Assembly (NCBI GenBank): GCA_966210515.1
Contig: CBIHLM010000003.1
Coordinates: forward strand, 1 to 64,000
DNA from: Paradesertivirga sp966210515
GTDB taxonomy: Bacteria > Bacteroidota > Bacteroidia > Sphingobacteriales > Sphingobacteriaceae
Direction: 5' to 3'
Length of the DNA stretch: 64,000 bases
Part shown: positions 55,160 through 63,640 of the stretch, piece after piece
Position numbering within the stretch: position 1 is the stretch's first letter
Layout of the letters: every line of letters begins with the position of its first letter
Position numbers and translations under genes: made by a program
Notes under the pieces: model-generated
Database searches by the model: none
What the model saw: the letters and a program-made list of their open reading frames with translations, nothing else
What the model was told of the DNA's origin: nothing

Positions 55160-56292
55160 TTCTTTCTATTTAAAATCTGATCAAGTGCGGCTTCTAACTG
55201 CTCGCCTCGTAAATTTTTTGCCACTATTTTCCCTTCAGGATCAAGAAGAAAATTTTGCGGTATACCCGTCACATTATACATTACTGCCACCTCGTTCTTC
55301 CAGAAATTTAAGTCAGAAACGTGTGTCCAGGTTAACTTATCATCTTCAATCGCTTTAAGCCAGGCAGATTTAGCGCCGGGTCTGTCGAGCGAAATTCCCA
55401 GTACAGTAAAATTTTTGTCTTTAAACTGATTGTAAACCTTAACAACGTTTGGATTTTCTTGTCGGCAGGGGCCGCACCACGATGCCCAGAAATCCAGTAA
55501 AACGTATTTCCCTCTAAATTCACTAAGTCTTACCTGCCGGCCATCGACATTAGCCTGAGAAAATTCAGGTGCGACTGCGCCAATAGAAAGAGTTCTTTCT
55601 CTTTGAAATTTGTCGCTGATGATTTTTGCTGAAGGCATCTTTTTGATGTCGCTACCCAACAAGTTATATATAGAATCTATAAGCTTGTAATTCTGAGAGT
55701 ACTCTGCAATTTCAGGCAGTAGTAAAAGACTCATAAACGTATTTGGATTTTTTCTGATAAAGTCTAACCTGATATTGTGTGTTTCTTTCTTATAAATCTC
55801 GTATGCATTCTGAAAAACAAGCTGAAGAGAATCACGATTTCCGCCATTCATCGCCTTCCGTTTCATTAATTCATAAAACTCATTGAATTCCTGGGTATTT
55901 GGTGCTGTTTTACTCAAATAAGCTTTAAAATCCTTGTCAGCCTTAGAACCTGTTACCTTAGCAGAAGAAAGTCTATCAGCAATAACAACATTTATGTTTC
56001 CCTTGTCAATCAAAAAGGAAAGGGCTGTTGTATCGGCCTTAGCTTCCTGGGTAAAGGACAAGAATGCCTGTTCTGGTTCTTCAATTTCTCCTTTTATTAA
56101 AAAAGTGCCATTTGCAACGGTTACAGGAACAGATTCCGGCTTCGGAGTACCGTACATTTTTATCCGGGTAAAGTATAATTTTTTACCTTGTAACTTCTGA
56201 TCAATCGTTCCTTTTATCTCGAACTTTTGCTTTTGTGCAAATACAACAGAAAAAGACAAACAGAATAAAAGGAATAGAATTTTAAATTTCAT
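55156..56292 (-). CDS. TlpA-like thiol-disulfide reductase with DUF4369 domain
   Basis: 378-residue exported protein with a signal peptide (ending VVFAQ). The N-terminal DUF4369-type beta domain (about 20-130) has FEIKGTIDQKLQGKKLYF, then a helical linker, then a thioredoxin-fold AhpC/TSA domain (about 235-378). The active site is FWASWCGPCRQE with C273 and C276, and the cis-Pro region is VTGIPQNFLLDP. It probably keeps periplasmic thiols reduced, for example in cytochrome c maturation. Single gene. Confidence 0.93.
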   Translation of the reverse strand: MKFKILFLLFCLSFSVVFAQKQKFEIKGTIDQKLQGKKLYFTRIKMYGTPKPESVPVTVANGTFLIKGEIEEPEQAFLSFTQEAKADTTALSFLIDKGNINVVIADRLSSAKVTGSKADKDFKAYLSKTAPNTQEFNEFYELMKRKAMNGGNRDSLQLVFQNAYEIYKKETHNIRLDFIRKNPNTFMSLLLLPEIAEYSQNYKLIDSIYNLLGSDIKKMPSAKIISDKFQRERTLSIGAVAPEFSQANVDGRQVRLSEFRGKYVLLDFWASWCGPCRQENPNVVKVYNQFKDKNFTVLGISLDRPGAKSAWLKAIEDDKLTWTHVSDLNFWKNEVAVMYNVTGIPQNFLLDPEGKIVAKNLRGEQLEAALDQILNRKN

Positions 56293-56373
56293 AAGAGAAT
56301 AAATTACTTAATGGCGTAAAGCCTGTATGAGCATTTTTTATTATGTTTTGCTGCCGAAGCAGGTTTCACTTTT

Positions 56374-57558
56374 CTAATTCAGCTTTTGATAAGTTCTCCA
56401 CCACAAGTCAGGCATCTCTCCTGAAACGGCAATTTGGTAATCTTCGTATCTGCAGGGCACTAAATGATAGCGTTCATTCTTCGAAGTTCCAACCGGATAA
56501 GGCACTTGCATCCACCATCGATCAGTTTTTTTACTTTTTACAAATACCAGCTCATGTGTATTATCTTTTAATGATGCCCTATAAATAAGGTATTGCGATT
56601 TTGGCTGCAAAGGAAAATCCTTTTTACGATGATAAACCCCATCCACAAAATACCAGATCATTTGAGCCAGTAGCATCGCCGTTTGCCCGTTGGTATCATA
56701 CGCAGGATTAAACTCATAAAAACCTATTGAGGTCAGTTTGTCATTCAGACCAGCATAGCGACAGATCTGACAAGCCTCCTCTCCATAAAAGCCGTTAGGT
56801 CCTGCATTGGCGTTACCTCCGGCATCTGAAGAACGAATGGCCGCCATATCAAAACTTAAAAGATTGGCATTTCGGATTATAGGTTCGGAAACTGAAATAT
56901 TACCCGAAAACTCGCCGAGCCGATGAACATCGAACAATAATTTCTCCATAACTCTTAAACTGTCCTGATTTACATAATAGGTTTGATAACCGATATTGCT
57001 GTAGTTAAACAGATAGTTAGGCTGATGAAGTAAAATTTTATTGAGATAAGATGTTGAACCTGTTTCTATAGTATTATCGTGTACCGAATCATCCAGATCG
57101 AACTTAGGATCAACGATAACCAGATCAACTTTCTGCTCTAAAGATTCGTATGCGAGATACTGAGCATAGGTCAGATCCTGCCCACCTCCTATAATCAACG
57201 GCACGATATCTTTCTTAACCAGTTCGGCTACAACCGTTTTTACCGCGAAATAAGTATCGGAAACGGTATTTCCGGCCTTAATATTTCCTAAATCGACCAT
57301 CCGGATATTATATGTTCCCTGGTAAAGGGAGTATAGTTTCTCGCGAACATAATCCGGCCCCAGAGCACAACCCTGGTTGTCAATGGAATTTCTATCTTCA
57401 AGAACGCCTATGATGGCGATATCAAAAGTTTGGGTCTCCAGATCGGGGAATTCATGTATATAAATCTCGACCTGCGATCCAAGTTGACTTGTAAAAAACA
57501 CCTCACGAACACTTACTTTATTTGAATCTACAGGTGAAAAAAAATCGGCTAAAGACAT
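56374..57558 (-). CDS. Arginase/ureohydrolase-fold protein lacking metal ligands
   Basis: 394-residue protein from ATG 57558 (MSLADFF). The arginase/agmatinase fold is recognisable (IAIIGVLEDRNS, VPLIIGGGQDLTYAQYLA, DLVIVDPKFDLDD, LLSFDMAAIRSSDA). The metal ligands are altered. The motif that should read GGDH has Gln127, the DAHxD motif reads DPKFD with Lys152 in place of His, and the final DxD reads D237-M-A239. A bimetal-dependent ureohydrolase activity is thus unlikely. The reading frame is intact, so it may be a structural or regulatory homologue. The C-terminus (about 330-394) carries an extra YRASLKDNTHELVFVKSKK domain. Confidence 0.85.
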   Translation of the reverse strand: MSLADFFSPVDSNKVSVREVFFTSQLGSQVEIYIHEFPDLETQTFDIAIIGVLEDRNSIDNQGCALGPDYVREKLYSLYQGTYNIRMVDLGNIKAGNTVSDTYFAVKTVVAELVKKDIVPLIIGGGQDLTYAQYLAYESLEQKVDLVIVDPKFDLDDSVHDNTIETGSTSYLNKILLHQPNYLFNYSNIGYQTYYVNQDSLRVMEKLLFDVHRLGEFSGNISVSEPIIRNANLLSFDMAAIRSSDAGGNANAGPNGFYGEEACQICRYAGLNDKLTSIGFYEFNPAYDTNGQTAMLLAQMIWYFVDGVYHRKKDFPLQPKSQYLIYRASLKDNTHELVFVKSKKTDRWWMQVPYPVGTSKNERYHLVPCRYEDYQIAVSGEMPDLWWRTYQKLN

Positions 57559-57750
57559 TTGATTTATTTGATATGAAACAGGCCAGGACAAATTGATCCC
57601 TGAATCAAAGATCAAATTAAAATGTTAATTTCAGTAATGAAACTTGTTTTTCATGCGATCCACCTACTGTTTATCCAGCCTTATTAATGATTAAACAAAC
57701 CTTGCTTAAAAATTATGTAAGTTTGAATCCAATTTCAAAACCCATCTTGG

Positions 57751-58722
57751 ATGATATTGGTTACGGGTGCTACCGGATTTTTAGGTTCTGAATTAGTTAG
57801 ACAATTGCTTGATAAAGGCGAACAGATTCGTGCATTGAAACGGGCATCTTCCGAAATCCCCGCCATCTTACATAATCAGCCTGCGTTGGAATGGTTTGAA
57901 GCCGACATTCTCGATTATTTTGCGCTTGAACAGGCTTTTGAGAACATTACTCATGTGTATCATGGTGCAGCTTTACTTTCCTTCGCTGCAGAAGACAAAA
58001 AAAAACAATTACGAATTAACAAAGAGGGCACATACCATATAGTAAATCTGTGTCTGGAAAAAAATATCAAAAAGTTAGTTCACGTAAGTTCGGTTGCAGC
58101 GCTTGGGGAATCCAAAGCCGGGCTTCCTGTCACCGAAAACAATCACTGGGAATTTAACGGCACACAACAGGGATATTCAATTTCAAAGTATGAAAGCGAA
58201 ATGGAAGTGTGGAGGGCGATGGCTGAAGGGTTAAATGCCGTTATTGTAAACCCGTCGATAATTATAGGCAAGAATGCCGGAACCTCAGGCAGTGGGCAAA
58301 TTTTTGAATCCGTCAGAAAAGGATTAAAGTTTTATACCTGCGGCAGCAACGGATTCGTGGATGTGGAGGATGTGGCCCGGGCGATGATCGCACTTATGGA
58401 AAGTGATATCTGCGGAGAACGTTTTGTAATAAACGCTAAAAACTGGAGTTTAAAAGACGTTTTAACTGAAGCTGCCGAAGCTTTTCATGTTAAGCCTCCG
58501 CGCATTGAAGCCAAACCATGGATGATGGAACTTGGCTGGCGTGGCGCAGAATTACTTTCGTTGATAAACGGCAAAAAATACGGCCTTACCAAAGATACCG
58601 CCCGCAATGCTTTTAAAAAATCAGCGTACTCTTCCGAGAAATTTCGCGATTTTTTTCCTGATTTTGAATTCAAACCTATTAAAATCAGCATTAAAGAGGC
58701 TTGCGATGCACTAAACAAATAA
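57751..58722 (+). CDS. NAD-dependent epimerase/dehydratase family protein
   Basis: 323-residue short-chain dehydrogenase (extended type). The Rossmann nucleotide motif is LVTGATGFLGSELV at the N-terminus, and the catalytic YxxxK is YSISKYESE, preceded by VHVSSVAALGES. It resembles dihydroflavonol-4-reductase-like sugar or aldehyde reductases. The substrate is unknown. A minor TAAGTTTG element (57718-57725) lies upstream. The next gene is on the same strand, 46 bases away, with its own -7 element. Confidence 0.88.
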   Translation: MILVTGATGFLGSELVRQLLDKGEQIRALKRASSEIPAILHNQPALEWFEADILDYFALEQAFENITHVYHGAALLSFAAEDKKKQLRINKEGTYHIVNLCLEKNIKKLVHVSSVAALGESKAGLPVTENNHWEFNGTQQGYSISKYESEMEVWRAMAEGLNAVIVNPSIIIGKNAGTSGSGQIFESVRKGLKFYTCGSNGFVDVEDVARAMIALMESDICGERFVINAKNWSLKDVLTEAAEAFHVKPPRIEAKPWMMELGWRGAELLSLINGKKYGLTKDTARNAFKKSAYSSEKFRDFFPDFEFKPIKISIKEACDALNK

Positions 58723-58731
58723 CAGGTTTAC

Positions 58732-58739
58732 TACCTTTG
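58732..58739 (+). promoter_or_regulatory. -7 element TACCTTTG
   Basis: Full match to TAnnTTTG, 30 bases before the ATG at 58769; a separate promoter for the SerB-SerA fusion gene is likely. Confidence 0.45.
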
Positions 58740-58768
58740 CAGCAATTTAAGGAACCTTCCCAACAATA

Positions 58769-60061
58769 ATGAAGAATTACTACATCATAGATTTCGATAG
58801 TACGTTTACCCAGGTTGAAGCATTAGATGAGTTGGCTCGAATTTCATTAAAAGATAATCCGAACCGCGAAGCTATTTATAAAGAAATTGAAGATCTTACC
58901 AATGCCGCCATGGAAGGCAGACTGTCTTTCCGCGAAAGCTTAACTCAGCGGGTTAAAGTTCTTCAGGCAAATCGCGATCATTTAAAGTTACTAGTAAGCC
59001 GTTTAAAAAAACTTGTCTCTTCATCATTTTCAAGAAACAGGACCTTTTTTAAAAACCATGCGGATGATGTTTTGATAGTTTCCGGTGGATTCAAAGAGTT
59101 TATTACACCCGTAGTTCTTCCCTATCATATTAAAAAAGAAAATATTTACGCAAATACCTTTTTGTTCGATGTGGACGGCAATATTGTTGGATACGACGAC
59201 AGCAATCCTCTTTCTGAAGAAGGCGGAAAAGTTAAGCTCTTAAAACAGCTGAAACTTGAAGGAGATATTTTTGGTATTGGTGATGGTTATTCAGATTTTC
59301 AGTTAAAAGAATCGGGCTTAATTCAGAAGTTTTATGCATTTACTGAAAATATAGCCCGTCAGAGCATCCTTGAAAAAGCAGATCATGTTACTCCGAGCTT
59401 TGACGAGTTTTTATACATCAATCAATTACCCCGGGCAATTTCTTACCCTAAAAACAGAATTCTTTGTCTGATTGTGGGAGATGTCCCGGAAGAAACCATG
59501 CAAATCTTGAAAAAAGATGGATTCTCGATCCGTCATAAAACAAGCTTTGAGGAAAAATACGTCGCCGATGTGGGAATGCTTATATTAGCTAATGGTGAAA
59601 AAATTGAAGATGAGCAATTAAAACAAGCTGTTAAGCTGAAAACAATAGGCTATTTAGGAAACAGCAAACAAAAACTTTCGCATAAAATTGCGACTGAGAT
59701 GGGCATTGTTATTTTCGACGACCCTAAACACAATCCGAGAAATGCGCAGTTCATTTCAAAGCGCGTAGCGGACTTCATAAACAGAGGTGATACTTATTTA
59801 AGTTCAAACTTTCCAAATCTGCAATTACCGAAAGTGGCACATGCTCATCGCCTTATCCACATTCATAAAAACGTACCCGGAATAATGGCCCAGATAAATC
59901 AGATCTTCGCCAATCACAAAATAAATATTGTGAGTCAGTTTTTAATGACTAATTCACACATCGGTTATGCAATCACCGATGTGAGCGACCAGTACGATAA
60001 ACAAGTTTTAAAGGAGCTGAAAGAGATTTCAAACACGATTAAATTTAGAATATTGTATTAA
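58769..60061 (+). CDS. SerB-type HAD phosphatase fused to SerA substrate-domain relic and ACT domain
   Basis: 430-residue fusion. Residues 1-215 are a HAD-IB phosphatase of the phosphoserine phosphatase type with D8/D10 (DFDST), S105, K154 and D172/D176 (GDGYSD). Residues about 229-352 resemble the two halves of the substrate-binding domain of phosphoglycerate dehydrogenase SerA joined directly (RILCLIVGDVP ... IGYLGNSKQKL ... VIFDDP, then AQFISKRVADFINRG ... SSNFP), with the whole NAD domain missing. Residues about 357-430 are the SerA-type ACT domain (RLIHIHKNVPGIMAQ ... NIVSQFLM ... IKFRILY), keeping H366, N368 and N386, which correspond to the serine contacts in E. coli SerA. Probably a phosphoserine phosphatase under serine control. 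No serA or serC is in the window. Confidence 0.85.
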   Translation: MKNYYIIDFDSTFTQVEALDELARISLKDNPNREAIYKEIEDLTNAAMEGRLSFRESLTQRVKVLQANRDHLKLLVSRLKKLVSSSFSRNRTFFKNHADDVLIVSGGFKEFITPVVLPYHIKKENIYANTFLFDVDGNIVGYDDSNPLSEEGGKVKLLKQLKLEGDIFGIGDGYSDFQLKESGLIQKFYAFTENIARQSILEKADHVTPSFDEFLYINQLPRAISYPKNRILCLIVGDVPEETMQILKKDGFSIRHKTSFEEKYVADVGMLILANGEKIEDEQLKQAVKLKTIGYLGNSKQKLSHKIATEMGIVIFDDPKHNPRNAQFISKRVADFINRGDTYLSSNFPNLQLPKVAHAHRLIHIHKNVPGIMAQINQIFANHKINIVSQFLMTNSHIGYAITDVSDQYDKQVLKELKEISNTIKFRILY

Positions 60062-60121
60062 AATCCAGAATGGAAGGGTTGAAAATAGCTACGAGTGTAA
60101 TTCTTTTCAGAAATTAATAGG

Positions 60122-61378
60122 ATGTATTCCAGAACTCACCTCCACATCCTTTCATTTACACTGAAATGGTTTTTGTTAGCCGGAGTTGTGGGAATTATAT
60201 CTGGAAGCGCCTCTGCATTTTTCCTGATAGCATTAGATTGGGTTACTAACTACAGAGAAACTACATCTTGGATCTATTATCTTTTACCCGTAATAGGCTT
60301 GCTGATAGGGCTTTTGTACCACTACTTCGGTAAAACGGTAGAAAAAGGGAATAATCAGATAATCGACGAAATCACACAGCCTCAAAAACGGCTTCCCTGG
60401 CATATGGCGCCGCTGGTGTTAATCGGTACACTTCTAACACATTTGGGCGGAGGATCGGCAGGACGCGAAGGCACCGCAGTTCAAATGGGAGGCTCTCTCG
60501 CTGATCAGCTGAATCATATATTTCCCTTTAATGCCCGCGACAGAAAAATACTGCTCATTTGCGGAATCAGCGGAGGCTTCGCATCCGTATTCGGAACACC
60601 ACTAGCAGGAACAGTTTTCGCACTCGAGGTTTATATCATCGGAAGGATGCGATATGAAGCCCTGATTCCATCACTATTTGCAGCGATTATTGCCGACATT
60701 ATTTGCTCAACGTGGGGAGCAACACATCTTCATTATTCCATTCAATCGGTAACAGACATCTCATTCCAAAACCTTCTGATTGCAGTACTAGCGGGTGTTA
60801 TGTTTGCCTTTGCAGGATCGATGTTCAATAAATTGACCCCGTTTCTCAAAGGATTTTTTGATAAAATCCCTTACCCGCCTTTACGTCCTTTTGTGGGAGG
60901 AATTATTGTTTTACTGTTTCTTTTCGGCCTGAACGACTTCAGACTTGCCGGCCTTGGAATACCGACTATCGTTGAAAGTTTTACCAGCCCACAGCCGGGT
61001 TATCTTTTTTTTCTAAAGATTTTATTGACGGCCATTACTCTTAGTTCAGGCTTTAAGGGTGGCGAGGTGACTCCGCTCTTCTTTATAGGCGCAACATTAG
61101 GAAGTGCACTTTCCATCCTCCTGCCCTTACCAACAGATCTATTAACAGCCATGGGCTTTGTCGCTGTGTTTGCTGCTGCAGCAAACACTCCGCTGGCCTG
61201 CGTTTTCATGGGCATTGAGTTGTTTGGAAGTCAGCATGCTCTGTTTATCGCGATTGCATGTTTTATTGCGTATCTGTTTTCCGGACATAGCGGAATCTAT
61301 AGTTCACAGATTATTGGCTCGCCTAAGCATCTTCTTTGGACCCGCCACAAGGGGAAAAATCTAAAAGATGTAAAATAA
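60122..61378 (+). CDS. CLC-family anion transporter, possibly fluoride/proton type
   Basis: 418-residue membrane protein with about ten or more helices. CLC signature regions are GGGSAGREGTAVQMGGSLADQ, GGFASVFGTPLAGTVFALEV and GFKGGEVTPLFFIGATLGSA. The GREGT (rather than GKEGP) and GGEVTP (rather than GGxFxP) variants, and the KGNNQIIDEI stretch in place of GSGIP, resemble the CLC-F subclass of fluoride/H+ antiporters as I recall it. The glutamate of GREG, needed for proton coupling, is present. Only 60 bases lie upstream, with no recognisable fluoride riboswitch. Chloride transport remains possible. Confidence 0.75.
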   Translation: MYSRTHLHILSFTLKWFLLAGVVGIISGSASAFFLIALDWVTNYRETTSWIYYLLPVIGLLIGLLYHYFGKTVEKGNNQIIDEITQPQKRLPWHMAPLVLIGTLLTHLGGGSAGREGTAVQMGGSLADQLNHIFPFNARDRKILLICGISGGFASVFGTPLAGTVFALEVYIIGRMRYEALIPSLFAAIIADIICSTWGATHLHYSIQSVTDISFQNLLIAVLAGVMFAFAGSMFNKLTPFLKGFFDKIPYPPLRPFVGGIIVLLFLFGLNDFRLAGLGIPTIVESFTSPQPGYLFFLKILLTAITLSSGFKGGEVTPLFFIGATLGSALSILLPLPTDLLTAMGFVAVFAAAANTPLACVFMGIELFGSQHALFIAIACFIAYLFSGHSGIYSSQIIGSPKHLLWTRHKGKNLKDVK

Positions 61379-61469
61379 CACCATTTATTAACGAGATAAT
61401 CTAAAAAGCTTTATCATTAAATCGCTCAAATTCTGTTTCTTTGTATGATTTTTATTAAAGCCTGGCACC

Positions 61470-62534
61470 GTGTCACATACACTTGATATCAAGATTACCA
61501 AAACTTCAGCTTCGCGCTTAAAAGAAACAGATTTTAACGACCTGCCTTTCGGACGTATATTTTCCGATCATATGTTTGTTGCTGATTACGCAGATGGCAA
61601 ATGGCAGAATTTTCAAATCATGCCTTACGGCGATTTATCGCTAAGTCCGGCGATAGCATCTTTACACTACGGGCAAACTTTTTTCGAAGGATTGAAGGCA
61701 TATAAACACCCTGATGGAAAAGTTGTAGTATTTCGTCCGGATAAAAATGCGGAACGTTTTAATCTTTCTGCCCAGCGCATGTGCATGCCGGAATTACCTG
61801 CCGAAATCTTCCTTCAAAGTATTGCATCATTGGTAAATCTAGATAAAGACTGGATTCCGACATCACCTGGTACCTCGCTGTACATTCGCCCATACATGTT
61901 TGCTACCGATCCTTACCTTGGAGTGCAACCATCAAAGACATACAAATACATCATTTTAACTTGCCCGGTCGGGGCGTATTTCAGTAAGCCCTTAAAAGTT
62001 AAAGTCGAAACTAAATATTCGCGTGCAAGCGAGGGCGGCTTTGGCTTTGCCAAAACAGGCGGTAATTACGGAGGCTCATTATATCCGGCCCAGGAAGCAC
62101 TGAAAGAAGGATTCGACCAAATAATATGGACAGACGGCCGCGACCATGCCTACATTGAAGAACTTGGGGCTGCGAATGTTATGTTTATGATCGATGGAAC
62201 GCTTATAACGCCGTCTACACGCGATACTATTTTAAAAGGAGTTACACGCGACACCGTGTTGACTTTGGCCCGTAAATGGAGTATTCCAATAGAAGAACGC
62301 CGCGTTTCTGTAGCAGAAGTTATTGAAGGACTGAAAAACGGGAAGTTAACAGAAGCATTCGGCGCAGGAACAGCTGCTACAATCGCTCCGATTGCGAGTA
62401 TCGGTTACGAGGGGTCGGTGTATACACTGCCGGATCAATCAAAAGCAGAATTCTCTAATAAGGTGCTTAAAACATTAAACGATATGCGTTATGGCTTGAG
62501 CCCGGATGAGTTTGGCTGGAACTACGTTATATAA
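61470..62534 (+). CDS. ilvE: Branched-chain amino acid aminotransferase
   Basis: 354-residue PLP enzyme (class IV, BCAT group II) that makes or degrades valine, leucine and isoleucine. The PLP Lys is K195 in FAKTGGNYG; YGQTFFEGLKAY, SLYIRPYMFATDPYLGV and the C-terminal AFGAGTAATIAPI are typical. The start is a GTG at 61470, with no in-frame ATG before residue 35. A hairpin follows between it and the convergent pectinesterase gene. Confidence 0.95.
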   Translation: MSHTLDIKITKTSASRLKETDFNDLPFGRIFSDHMFVADYADGKWQNFQIMPYGDLSLSPAIASLHYGQTFFEGLKAYKHPDGKVVVFRPDKNAERFNLSAQRMCMPELPAEIFLQSIASLVNLDKDWIPTSPGTSLYIRPYMFATDPYLGVQPSKTYKYIILTCPVGAYFSKPLKVKVETKYSRASEGGFGFAKTGGNYGGSLYPAQEALKEGFDQIIWTDGRDHAYIEELGAANVMFMIDGTLITPSTRDTILKGVTRDTVLTLARKWSIPIEERRVSVAEVIEGLKNGKLTEAFGAGTAATIAPIASIGYEGSVYTLPDQSKAEFSNKVLKTLNDMRYGLSPDEFGWNYVI

Positions 62535-62548
62535 TCCGATTACTTAAA

Positions 62549-62576
62549 CGCAGACAGCAATTAGAAGTTGTCTGCG
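62549..62576. terminator. Hairpin between ilvE and pectinesterase genes
   Basis: CGCAGACA (62549-62556) pairs with TGTCTGCG (62569-62576) around a 12-base loop, between the two convergent stops. T-tract only partial (CTCTTTC). Confidence 0.55.
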
Positions 62577-62605
62577 CTCTTTCCCATCCGACTTTATGGT
62601 TAGTA

Positions 62606-63571
62606 TCATTCAAACGGTTTCCAGCCTCTGAAAATATTTTCTAAAGAATATTCTTTAGCTTCTTCATCACTGAGCTGGTGAGACCAGTCTACACGTTTTT
62701 TAGGCTGATAACCTTTCCCTGTGTTTTTATATTCCGCATAGTAAGCAGTCTGCTTATTCGATTCTCTTCCCCAATGATCCCAACCTTCCGGCTTAATCAT
62801 ATTCCCTAAGTCTGACTTTATAAACACTGTTTTAGCGTACGGGCGCCATGGCCTGCCTAAATAAAACGAGCTTTTTGAAGCATCGCCCCGTACTTTACAA
62901 TTAAGAAAGACGTAGCCATATTTCGTTGTATCAGGCGTGGAGGCGGCTGTAAGATATCCATCGTTCTTTGCGAAGATTTCACATTCATCAAACACGGCAG
63001 TGGAAGACCCAAAAATAAAATCGACCGTTCCCTCTATATAGCAATTTCTATAATACTGCCTGCTACCTCTTCCGTATGTGTACAGGGTATCCTGAAAACC
63101 TAAGAATCTACAGTTCCTGAAAGCCGACATATCGCCAGCCACCCAAACAGCAACCGCCTGTCCAACAGGACCTGAAGAATTTTCGAATGTTATATCTTCG
63201 GCTGTAAAGCCGTCTCCATAAATATAAAAGCTGGAAGAACCGGAAGTTCCCTTTTCTTCACCGAAAGAATTCTTTTTCTGAGCGAAATCATCATAAGTCA
63301 AAATGGTTTTATTTACATCTTCACCTATCAGCGTAACCAATTGCTTAGAACCCGCAAGTACAAGCTTCTCTTTGTAAACTCCCTTTTTAATCAATATTCT
63401 TGTTGGCGTCTTCCGAAAATCAGGTACCGCATTAATTGCTTCCTGTACAGTTTTGAAATTCCCGCTACCGTCCTGTGCAACGACAAAATCATAGACACGA
63501 GCTCTGGCAAAGGTTAAATTTATAACAAGAAAAAATATGGCACAAACTATTAAGGTTGATTTTAAATTCAT
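62606..63571 (-). CDS. Pectinesterase
   Basis: 321-residue secreted enzyme that removes methyl esters from pectin. ATG 63571 gives a signal peptide (MNLKSTLIVCAIFFLVINL...ARA). The right-handed beta-helix family motifs are VAQDGSGNFKTVQEAINAVP, the catalytic Asp/Gln region VAVWVAGDMSAFRNCRFLGFQDTLY, YIEGTVDFIFGSSTAVFDEC, and LGRPWRPYAKTVF. It is preceded on the same strand by an aldo/keto reductase gene (69-base gap) and could be the edge of a pectin-use locus continuing beyond the window. Confidence 0.95.
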   Translation of the reverse strand: MNLKSTLIVCAIFFLVINLTFARARVYDFVVAQDGSGNFKTVQEAINAVPDFRKTPTRILIKKGVYKEKLVLAGSKQLVTLIGEDVNKTILTYDDFAQKKNSFGEEKGTSGSSSFYIYGDGFTAEDITFENSSGPVGQAVAVWVAGDMSAFRNCRFLGFQDTLYTYGRGSRQYYRNCYIEGTVDFIFGSSTAVFDECEIFAKNDGYLTAASTPDTTKYGYVFLNCKVRGDASKSSFYLGRPWRPYAKTVFIKSDLGNMIKPEGWDHWGRESNKQTAYYAEYKNTGKGYQPKKRVDWSHQLSDEEAKEYSLENIFRGWKPFE

Positions 63572-63640
63572 AAAGGTTAGATCCGTATGAGAAAAGCAGA
63601 TAAATTTCAAACTACGATGACACCGATCAGATGCTTGTCA

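Noticed and set aside
60062..60121. Fluoride riboswitch upstream of the CLC gene
   Set aside because: Only 60 bases are available and the conserved crcB-motif core is not seen.
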